From Methanosarcina sp. (lineage in GTDB: Archaea; Halobacteriota; Methanosarcinia; Methanosarcinales; Methanosarcinaceae), in assembly GCA_017883485.1 (NCBI GenBank), contig JADGNM010000112.1, positions 1 through 7,704 of the forward strand: DNA of 7,704 bases, in the 5' to 3' direction. The translations under genes and the position numbers were made by a program. Under the pieces are notes generated by a model. That model searched no databases, was not told the DNA's origin, and saw only the letters and a list, made by a program, of their open reading frames with translations. This document shows, piece by piece, positions 1-5,537 of the stretch. Each line of letters begins with the position of its first letter. The stretch's first letter is position 1.

Positions 1-10
1 AAACGGACAG

Positions 11-99
11 CGCATCGTCGAGCCGCAACTCGACTGGCGCAACTCGACTGGCGCAACTCGACTGGCGCAACTCGACTGGCGCAACTCGACTGGCGCAAC
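11..99. repeat. GC-rich tandem array of a 14-bp unit
   Basis: The unit CGCAACTCGACTGG occurs five times without mismatch (24-37, 38-51, 52-65, 66-79, 80-93), followed by a 6-bp partial copy (94-99). It is preceded by a shorter degenerate copy at about 11-23. The unit is 9/14 G+C, well above the surrounding DNA. Because 14 is not a multiple of three, three units (42 bp) pass through every frame, and the array has no stop codon in any of the six frames. On the plus strand one frame reads a 14-residue period (ATRLAQLDWRNSTG) and stops at the TAG at 110-112, so a truncated coding end from the left cannot be excluded. The array ends 9 bp from the end of the M42 gene. No inverted repeats or transposase marks were seen beside it. 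Confidence 0.95.
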
Positions 100-108
100 C
101 AGGAAGCC

Positions 109-1182
109 TTAGAAATACTCGTTTACATTTTCTATTGCTTTTACAACCAGTGAAACGCACGCCTCCAAATCTGCCGTATCGAGTAACTCAACGGGAGAGT
201 GTACATATCGGGTGGCTATACTAATTGTACCTGTGGGAATGCCTTCCTTAGTTAGGTGTATTACGGTTGCATCAGTGGTACCCCCGGAACCAACTCCAAG
301 CTGATACGGAATCTTATTTTCAACGGCAGTTTCCTTCAACCACTTGAGAATCTGCGGGTGGGTTATCAGACCTCTTCCGGACGCATCGGCTACGGTAATT
401 ACAGGCCCTTTTCCGATTTCAAGAGAGGAATCGGTCTTGCTGATGCCCGGGTAATCTCCAGGGACAGTGGTATCCAGGGCAAGGGCGATGTTTGGACAAA
501 TCCCGAAAGCGCAGGTTCTTGCTCCTTTGAGTCCTACTTCTTCCTGGACAGTGCCTACGGCATAAATATTTGCATTGATTTTATGTTTTGACAGCCGTTT
601 CATAACTTCTATGAGGATAACAAGGCCTGCGCGGTCGTCAAAGGCTTTGGAAGTAACTCGTCCGTTTGCCAGGGACCTGAATTCCCGGTCAACAGAAGCT
701 GTCACACCTATCTCGATTCCGAGGTTCTCAGCATCTTCCCTATCTTTTGCTCCAATATCGATAAACATATCCTCAAGTTTCACAGACTTCTTCCTGTCCT
801 CATCTTTCATCAAATGGGGAGACTTGCACCCAATAACTCCCGCAATGGGTCCTTTCTTGCCGTGAAGTATGACTCTCTGGCTAAGAAGAGTCTGGTCAAA
901 CCATCCTCCGATCTCAACAAAACGAAGGAAGCCATTGTCATCGATATACTTGACCATTAACCCTATTTCGTCCATATGGGCAGCCAGCATTATGTAAGGC
1001 CCTTCCCCCTTTTTATTGGCTATCAGGTTTCCCATGATATCTTTCCGGATTGTGTCAACATAAGGTTCAATTTCCAATTCGAGAAGTTCCCTGACATTAT
1101 CTTCAAAGCCTGACACTCCGTGAGCGTTTGTAAATTTTTCAAGAAGAGATCTTATTTCTTTAAGATTTCCGCTCTTTTCCAT
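109..1182 (-). CDS. M42 family (TET-type) metallo-aminopeptidase
   Basis: This 357-residue protein is a probable cytosolic dinuclear-metal aminopeptidase of the M42 family. The family forms large tetrahedral shells that trim peptides released by the proteasome and other proteases; members are often misnamed endoglucanase. All the family's active-site residues can be placed: H69 in AAHMDEIG with D71 nearby, D182 in FDDRAG, the pair E214 (general base) and E215 (metal) in TVQEEVGLKGAR, D237 in ALDTTVPGD, and H328 in ATRYVHSP. Length is normal for the family and there is no signal peptide. The ATG start has GGGAG about 8 nt upstream on the minus strand. It ends in TAA. It is transcribed divergently from pfdB. 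The exact substrate preference (aspartyl, leucyl or lysyl TET type) cannot be read from the sequence. Confidence 0.93.
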   Translation of the reverse strand: MEKSGNLKEIRSLLEKFTNAHGVSGFEDNVRELLELEIEPYVDTIRKDIMGNLIANKKGEGPYIMLAAHMDEIGLMVKYIDDNGFLRFVEIGGWFDQTLLSQRVILHGKKGPIAGVIGCKSPHLMKDEDRKKSVKLEDMFIDIGAKDREDAENLGIEIGVTASVDREFRSLANGRVTSKAFDDRAGLVILIEVMKRLSKHKINANIYAVGTVQEEVGLKGARTCAFGICPNIALALDTTVPGDYPGISKTDSSLEIGKGPVITVADASGRGLITHPQILKWLKETAVENKIPYQLGVGSGGTTDATVIHLTKEGIPTGTISIATRYVHSPVELLDTADLEACVSLVVKAIENVNEYF

Positions 1183-1338
1183 TTTATAATCTCCCGCACA
1201 TTGATTTCGAGTTCAAATTAATCTTAATCCTGTTTATTTGATAATCCATTTATGTTATCCTTTTCTAGGCGACTTTTATTATTTCTGCTTTGAGGCTAAT
1301 TTGATTAACTTCCATTCCGGATTAATAATTATTATACT

Positions 1339-1358
1339 GTTAATCAATTGAGATTAAC
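1339..1358. promoter_or_regulatory. Inverted repeat, candidate operator
   Basis: GTTAATC (1339-1345) and GATTAAC (1352-1358) form a perfect 7-bp inverted repeat with a 6-bp spacer. The right half continues as GATTAACTT, which also occurs at 1303-1311. A dyad of this size in a divergent promoter region suits a dimeric helix-turn-helix regulator. It lies just upstream of the TATA-like GTTTAAATTT (about 1364-1373). No regulator is identified. AT-rich DNA makes such repeats fairly common by chance. Confidence 0.35.
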
Positions 1359-1423
1359 TTATCGTTTAAATTTTTGGCAGAAGCTCTTAAATCAATCCAT
1401 ATAAGAGAAGAGATTTTCGACTG

Positions 1424-1454
1424 CTGAAGGACAGAAACATTAAAATCCCTTCAG
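1424..1454 (+). promoter_or_regulatory. Stem-loop in the pfdB leader
   Basis: CTGAAGG (1424-1430) and CCTTCAG (1448-1454) are perfect 7-bp complements separated by 17 nt. The structure would sit in the 5' leader of pfdB mRNA, ending 17 nt before the GGTG ribosome binding site at 1471-1474. It does not cover that site. A role in mRNA stability or thermosensing is conceivable, but the hairpin is modest. Confidence 0.3.
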
Positions 1455-1481
1455 GTTTATTGAAGATCCAGGTGAAATTAT

Positions 1482-1835
1482 ATGACAGCGGAATTACCTC
1501 CTCAAATCCAGAACCAAATAGCACAGCTTCAGCAGGTACAGCAGCAAATACAGGCTCTGGCCATGCAGAAATCCCAGATTGAAGCTATGCAAAAAGAGTC
1601 TAAAATGGCTCTTGACGAGTTAGAAAAACTGACTGATGATGCAGTGGTCTACCGTAATGTAGGGGAGCTGGTTCTAAAAACGAGCAAAGAGGAGTCCATT
1701 TCGAAATTGAAAGACAGAGAAGAAACTCTCTCACTCAAGCTTCAGTCCATCTCAAGGCAGGAAGAAAGGCTCACATCTCGCTTTAAACAACTTCAGGATC
1801 AAATCCAGAAGGCTCTGGGCTCCAGTGCCGAATAA
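1482..1835 (+). CDS. pfdB: Prefoldin beta subunit
   Basis: This 117-residue subunit belongs to prefoldin (GimC), the jellyfish-shaped hexamer (two alpha, four beta) that captures unfolded proteins in the cytosol and hands them to the archaeal chaperonin. The protein is almost wholly two long helices with coiled-coil heptads (about residues 6-50 and 70-112), rich in Gln, Lys and Glu. They flank a short beta hairpin at about 52-68 (DDAVVYRNVGELVLK), which is the beta-subunit pattern. Length matches the archaeal family. The ATG follows GGTG (1471-1474) with 7-nt spacing, a good site for the archaeal anti-SD. The DHH gene follows 51 bp downstream on the same strand and may be co-transcribed. The alpha subunit is not in the window. 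Confidence 0.95.
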   Translation: MTAELPPQIQNQIAQLQQVQQQIQALAMQKSQIEAMQKESKMALDELEKLTDDAVVYRNVGELVLKTSKEESISKLKDREETLSLKLQSISRQEERLTSRFKQLQDQIQKALGSSAE

Positions 1836-1886
1836 TTAATTTTTCCCAAACCGAGAGTAGAACAGAAGCGGTAGCTAGAGTGGACA

Positions 1887-2894
1887 ATGCAAGTTGACGA
1901 AGCGGAGTTTATCAACCGGCTCCTTGACTATCGAAACATTTTATATTTGTGTCACCGGAATGCAGATCCGGATGCGATTAGCAGTGCTTTTGCTCTTTCG
2001 GAAGCCGTAGGGGGTACGGTAGGACTTGTTGATGGGTGTAATCGTGTAGCGTCCGTTCTGATTGAAAGACTTGGAATTGAAGCAGTGGATAAGCCAGATC
2101 CCGCAAATTACGGTTTTGTTGTCGTCGTCGATACTTCTACAAAAGCACAATTAAACGATATTGAGCTTACAAATTACTGTGTGATAGATCACCATACGAC
2201 TACTGCTTTGACAGAAAATGCCGAGTTCTATCTGCACAGAAATGCAACATCCACCGTAGAAATAGTTTATGACGTCTTAAAAGCAATGGAGGCACCTATT
2301 AACAGACGAGTGGGAATCGGCATGCTTACAGGGATTGTAACGGATACGGGACACTTCAAACATGCATCGGCTGAGACATTCAGTACTGTAGCAAAAATTA
2401 TAGAAGCCAGCGGTGTAGAGTATGGGGAAGTACTGGACCTTATGGCTTCTACCCCACAGGATATTTCTATGCGTATAGCCATCCTGAAAGCAGCAAGCCG
2501 CATTGAACTCGATAGAGTGCATGATATGCTGATTGCATCTTCCTATGTCAGTTCTTTTGGAGGCTCTGTATCCTCTACGCTCATCAATATAGGTGCAGAT
2601 ATCTCTTTTGTTGGTACAGCCAAAGGCGAAAGCGTCCGGATAAGTGCCAGAGCAAAACGTGAAGCTGTAAATGCAGGAGTCAATCTTGGCCAGCTGATGG
2701 AAAACATAAGTAACGAATACAATGGCACTGGCGGCGGACATTCCGGAGCTGCCGGAATCGATGTTATTGCCGATATGGGAGAAGTGTTGCAGAAATGCAG
2801 GGAAAGGACAAAGAAGATTCTTGAAGTTTCACTTGGGGCATCTTCAAAAGATCTCCCTCTTGAGGATGAAATCGAAGAATCCGAGGATGAGTAG
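1887..2894 (+). CDS. DHH/DHHA1 family phosphoesterase
   Basis: This 335-residue protein is a probable cytosolic Mn-dependent phosphodiesterase of the DHH superfamily. DHH motifs occur in order: I, HRNADPDA (H23, D27, D29); II, VVVVDTS (D82); III, the signature DHH at 101-103; IV, GIVTDTGHF (D153). The C-terminal DHHA1 nucleic-acid or nucleotide-binding domain carries GTGGGHSGAAG (residues 280-290). The size and layout resemble NrnA-like nano-RNA/pAp phosphatases or small archaeal RecJ-like proteins. Which substrate it uses (short RNA, pAp, cyclic dinucleotide products or DNA ends) cannot be told from sequence. The tail after about residue 320 is very acidic. The start ATG is the only sensible one, but its ribosome binding site is weak (GGTAG at 1870-1874). 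It ends in TAG, discussed in the findings. It probably shares an operon with pfdB. Confidence 0.92.
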   Translation: MQVDEAEFINRLLDYRNILYLCHRNADPDAISSAFALSEAVGGTVGLVDGCNRVASVLIERLGIEAVDKPDPANYGFVVVVDTSTKAQLNDIELTNYCVIDHHTTTALTENAEFYLHRNATSTVEIVYDVLKAMEAPINRRVGIGMLTGIVTDTGHFKHASAETFSTVAKIIEASGVEYGEVLDLMASTPQDISMRIAILKAASRIELDRVHDMLIASSYVSSFGGSVSSTLINIGADISFVGTAKGESVRISARAKREAVNAGVNLGQLMENISNEYNGTGGGHSGAAGIDVIADMGEVLQKCRERTKKILEVSLGASSKDLPLEDEIEESEDE

Positions 2895-3271
2895 ATTCTC
2901 AAGAATACCTGGCTTTCAACAATCTCAAATCCTTGACTTTCCTGACTTTTCAAAACAAATGTTCTTGTTCGCCCAGGAAATTATTTGCCTATTTATACAG
3001 TCATTTTTAGAATTATCTAAAATTTCTCTTTTACCCAACAGCTATTATTTATATAAGATTTCAGCTAATTTTCATATAATATATGTCGGAAGTATAACAT
3101 CCATCGAAAATATTGAAATTCCGAAATGCACAATATTAAAAATTGAAAAGTAAAATCGAAACTGTCATGACCTTAAAGAGGCATTGAACGAGATATACTC
3201 AAAAAGCGAGTTAGAATATAGAGGGCTTGAAGATTGAAAGCCCATAATATAAGAAATTTGGAGTTGTGAAA
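2895..3271. other. AT-rich intergenic region with leader of the ligase gene
   Basis: This 377-bp stretch has no convincing coding frame. Its first part holds short T tracts (TTTTT at 3004-3008 and TCTTTT near 3027) that could end transcription of the DHH gene. TATA-like boxes for the ligase gene are TTATTTATATAAG (about 3046-3056) and CATAATATATG (about 3074-3084), with AGAATATAGAG (about 3213-3223) as a nearer option. The first would give a leader of roughly 190 nt. A 6-bp hairpin GGGCTT/AAGCCC with a 9-nt loop lies at 3223-3243, just before the ribosome binding site. No known riboswitch class was recognised. Confidence 0.55.
3046..3056 (+). promoter_or_regulatory. TATA-like box, candidate ligase-gene promoter
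   Basis: TTATTTATATAAG is the best match in this gap to an archaeal TATA element (TTTATATA type). Initiation would be expected about 25 nt downstream, near 3080, leaving a long untranslated leader of about 190 nt. Other AT-rich boxes nearer the gene are possible, so the site is tentative. Confidence 0.4.
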
Positions 3272-4576
3272 ATGCCAGAATACTGGGATCCTGAAATGGA
3301 GACAATGCCTGTAGAAGATTTGAAAAGACTGCAGGGAAAAAGATTGAAAGAACTCGTACATTATGTGTATGAAAATTCCCCTTTTTATAGGAACAGGTTT
3401 GACGAATATGGCGTTAAGCCGGAAGACATCCAGACTCTCGAAGATGTCAGAAAGTTACCTTTTACATTTAAGCAGGATCTCAGAGATACGTATCCCACAG
3501 GTATGTTTTGCGTCTCTAATTCAAAACTTGTTCGCTTCCACGCCTCTTCGGGTACGACAGGAAAACCGACAGTAGTAGGGTACACTCCGAAGGACATCGA
3601 CGAATGGGCTGTGTCCCTTGCGCGGGGATTTAGTTCTGTTGGCATGGGAAAAGAAGATATTCTTCAGGTGAGTTACGGGTACGGGCTTTTTACAGGTGGG
3701 CTAGGCGCTCACTACGGAAGCGAAAAACTGGGAGCAACCGTACTTCCTACAAGTTCCGGCAATACCGAACGCCAGATAGAACTGATGAAAGACCTTGGTA
3801 CAACTGCCATAGCCTGTACACCTTCTTATTTCCTTCTTATGATCGAGACTGCAAGAAAGATGGGCATCAGCATCAGGGATGACACGAAGTTAAAAATGGG
3901 GTTCTTCGGGGCCGAGCCATGGTCAGAAGAACTCAAGAAAAGGATAGAAGACGAATCAGGGGTTAAGGCATACGATATTTACGGAACTTCAGAACTGTGT
4001 GGCCCTCTATTTACCGAATGTTCGGAGCAGTGCGGAATCCATGTCTGGGGAGACAAGTTCCTGGTTGAAATCCTGGACCCAGAAACAGAAGAGCCTGTTC
4101 CTGACGGAGAGAGTGGGGAACTCGTAATCACAACTCTCACGAAAGAAGCCCTTCCCCTTATTCGCTATAGAGTTAAGGATCTTACCCGAAAACTTTCTGA
4201 ACCCTGCAATTGCGGCAGAACGCATCCAAGGATTACACGCATAAGTGGGCGTTCGGATGATATGTTAATCGTGCGTGGAATAAATGTTTTCCCCGGACAG
4301 GTTGAATAGGTCCTCATGAATATTCCTGAAGTCGGAAACCATTTCATGATAATTCTGGACAGAATTGGGCCGCTTGATGATATGAAAGTTCAGATAGAAA
4401 TGAATGAATCCGCTTTCAGTGACCGCATGTCAGACATGATGGCGCTCAAAAAGAAAATCTCTGGTGCGCTCAGACACGTACTGAACCTTGCAGTCGAGGT
4501 AGAACTGGTTGAACATGGCTCTCTTCCCCGTTCCGAAGGTAAATCAAAGAAAGTCATTGATAACCGGAAGATTTGA
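3272..4576 (+). CDS. paaK: Phenylacetate-CoA ligase family enzyme with in-frame TAG codon 346
   Basis: Read through the TAG at 4307-4309, this is a 434-residue acid-CoA ligase of the PaaK branch of the ANL adenylating superfamily, normal in length. It would activate phenylacetate, indoleacetate or a similar aryl acid with ATP and CoA in the cytosol. Motifs seen: P-loop SSGTTGKPT (92-100), YDIYGTSE (234-241), the ribose-binding D303 in YRVKDLT, the hinge GRSDDMLIVRG (326-336), and paired cysteines C250/C254 and C312/C314. The C-terminal lid lies after the TAG: VLMNIPEVGNHF follows directly, and SEGKSKKVIDNR near the end holds the probable catalytic lysine (K424). Termination at the TAG leaves 345 residues without it. 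I chose ATG 3272 over GTG 3266 because GGAG (3260-3263) is 8 nt from the ATG but only 2 nt from the GTG. The substrate is inferred. The TAG may be pyrrolysine, a nonsense mutation, or the gap between two polypeptides. Confidence 0.85.
4307..4309 (+). other. In-frame amber codon, possible pyrrolysine site
   Basis: TAG lies between ...VFPGQVE and VLMNIPEVG..., exactly in frame with no insertion or deletion. As I recall, PaaK relatives have a variable residue here (for example His, Ser or Glu in the FPSQIE-x-VL stretch), so an unusual residue could be tolerated. Methanosarcinaceae decode UAG as pyrrolysine in methylamine methyltransferases and a few other proteins. Single-base changes from Glu, Ser, Lys, Gln, Tyr or Trp codons also give TAG, so a mutation or base-call error is possible. 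An ATG at 4316-4318, two codons later, allows a third reading: a separate 86-residue C-terminal polypeptide made by reinitiation. Confidence 0.6.
4310..4360 (+). promoter_or_regulatory. Imperfect stem-loop directly 3' of the amber codon
   Basis: Three nested complementary segments follow the TAG. TCATGAA (4314-4320) pairs with TTCATGA (4343-4349), 7 bp perfect. Inside it TTCC (4323-4326) pairs with GGAA (4334-4337) around a 7-nt loop. Outside it GTCC (4310-4313) can pair with GGAC (4357-4360) across a 7-nt bulge on the 3' side. The position just downstream of UAG recalls the PYLIS element proposed for mtmB, though such elements are reported not to be strictly needed for UAG decoding in Methanosarcina. 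The fold was found by eye and lies in coding sequence, so chance is a real alternative. Confidence 0.35.
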
Positions 4577-4621
4577 GTTCTGAAAGAGCCCGATATGATG
4601 TTGAAACGTAAATCAAGTAAG

Positions 4622-4632
4622 TGTAAATATCT
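4622..4632 (+). promoter_or_regulatory. TATA-like box, possible internal promoter for the ACT gene
   Basis: TGTAAATATCT lies in the 107-bp gap between the ligase and ACT genes. Initiation about 25 nt downstream, near 4650-4660, would leave a leader of roughly 30 nt before the preferred ATG at 4684. This fits the start choice for the ACT gene and would make that gene partly independent of ligase transcription. The call rests only on AT-rich sequence similarity. Confidence 0.3.
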
Positions 4633-4683
4633 ATAGAAACTTATTAATGAATAGAGATAATGGATATAAGACAGGGTGCTGGA

Positions 4684-5121
4684 ATGGAAGATAAGATAAT
4701 AAAGCAGATTTCCCTTTTTGCGGAAAATAAACCTGGAAGACTTGCAAACGTAGCAGATAAATTAAAAAGCGCAGGCATAAACATAAGAGCATTCACCATT
4801 GCTGAATCAGGGGATTTTGGGATAATCCGCATGGTAGTAGACAATACCGACAATGCTTACAGTATACTTCATAACGCAGGGTTTACAGTATCCGAAACTA
4901 GCGTTCTGGGAATCGAGATGGATGATGTCCCTGGCAGTATGTCCCGTATCGCGGAAGTCTTTGGAAAAGCTAAGATCAATATTGATTATGCTTATGCATT
5001 TGTCACCAGGAATCAAAAGGCCCTTTTGATCGTCAGAGTTAACGAGATTGAAAAGGCAGTCAAAACACTTGAAGAAGAGAATGTCAAGCTTATGGGTATG
5101 AAGGAACTTGAAAACATCTGA
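4684..5121 (+). CDS. Protein of two tandem ACT domains
   Basis: This 145-residue protein consists of two ACT domains and nothing else: about residues 4-70 (KQISLFAENKPGRLANVADK opens the first) and 71-143 (the second carries MDDVPGSMSRIAEVFGKAKI). The ENKPGRL and DVPGSMSRI turns are the usual ligand-site loops of ACT folds, which bind amino acids at dimer interfaces. No catalytic or DNA-binding domain is present, so it is probably a sensor that acts on a partner. Stand-alone ACT proteins next to PaaK-type ligases are a recurrent pairing in archaea and anaerobes, so the ligase is the likely target. ATG 4684 is preferred to the in-frame ATG 4660: it has GGGTG 5 nt upstream and the domain begins there, while the first eight residues from 4660 look unrelated to the fold. 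The ligand, perhaps an aromatic amino acid, is inference. Confidence 0.88.
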   Translation: MEDKIIKQISLFAENKPGRLANVADKLKSAGINIRAFTIAESGDFGIIRMVVDNTDNAYSILHNAGFTVSETSVLGIEMDDVPGSMSRIAEVFGKAKINIDYAYAFVTRNQKALLIVRVNEIEKAVKTLEEENVKLMGMKELENI

Positions 5122-5160
5122 TGGGAAGATTACCCTAGCGTGATCCTCGGTTTGATATAA

Positions 5161-5514
5161 ATGACGGAAAATAAAAGTACAATACACCAAAATGCGCAAA
5201 ACTCCTCCAGGAATAAGCTTGGAGGAACTCATACAACTATAATTGGGGGGAGGGCTGGAAAAAAACTCGTAAGCCTGGTAAGCCAGCACCCTGAAATAAA
5301 AAAAGTGGTGCCGTCCGTAATTTGTGTAAAAGGTATCGCAGGGGGAATTCTTACCGGAAAAGTACTGCGTTCGGATTCAAGGGGAAACTTGAGGCTATTG
5401 CTCACGGAAGGCAGGAGTTTCCAGGAAATAAGGCTTGTGACAACAGTTGGGACCGCTGAAGAGGGAGACAGAATAATGAACGAACTAAATGAAATCTTGA
5501 AAACTGCCCTCTGA
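5161..5514 (+). CDS. Small conserved archaeal protein, DUF2103-like
   Basis: This is a 117-residue soluble protein of unknown function. After a polar, probably disordered N-terminus (residues 1-17, rich in Asn, Ser and Gln) comes the motif KLGGTHTTIIGG (19-30). Alternating beta and helix follow, with a glycine-rich VKGIAGGILTGKV (57-69) and a helix near the C-terminus. I recognise it as resembling DUF2103, described as predicted metal-binding proteins; this assignment is from memory and only moderately sure. There are few His or Cys residues (H9, H24, H43, C55), so metal binding is not obvious here. It lies 39 bp after the ACT gene and 23 bp before marker protein 12, which suggests one transcript with the latter. 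The ribosome binding site is poor (GGTTTGAT upstream), so the start is less sure. Confidence 0.72.
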   Translation: MTENKSTIHQNAQNSSRNKLGGTHTTIIGGRAGKKLVSLVSQHPEIKKVVPSVICVKGIAGGILTGKVLRSDSRGNLRLLLTEGRSFQEIRLVTTVGTAEEGDRIMNELNEILKTAL

Positions 5515-5537
5515 GGCGCTAAAGGAGAGACAATTAA

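Larger units (their letters stand above)
1183..1481. other. Divergent intergenic region, M42 gene / pfdB
   Basis: This 299-bp AT-rich stretch separates two divergent genes and should hold both promoters. For pfdB, TATA-like candidates are GTTTAAATTT (about 1364-1373) and CATATAAG (about 1399-1406). For the M42 gene, read on the minus strand, AT-rich TATA-like stretches lie at about 1230-1283, with no single clear winner. The heptamer GATTAAC or its reverse complement appears three times between 1303 and 1358. No open frame with coding character and no tRNA-like structure was seen. Confidence 0.6.

Noticed and set aside
11..99. CRISPR array
   Set aside because: The units are only 14 bp and directly adjacent, with no spacers.
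2..112. C-terminal end of a plus-strand protein entering from the left
   Set aside because: The frame is open to TAG 110-112, but most of it is the 14-bp repeat, which is open in all frames; too little unique sequence to support a gene.
2277..2741. Long open frames on the minus strand inside the DHH gene
   Set aside because: The plus-strand frame has complete DHH and DHHA1 motifs; the antisense translations show no family features.
2722..3153. Plus-strand open frame overlapping the DHH gene end and running into the gap
   Set aside because: It is out of frame with the DHH gene; the part beyond 2895 is AT-rich, non-coding in character and has no motif.
3266..3271. GTG 3266 as start of the ligase gene
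   Set aside because: GGAG at 3260-3263 leaves only 2 nt before GTG but 8 nt before ATG 3272.
4660..4683. Earlier in-frame ATG (4660) for the ACT protein
   Set aside because: It has no clear ribosome binding site, and the extra eight residues do not look like part of an ACT fold; ATG 4684 has GGGTG at good spacing.
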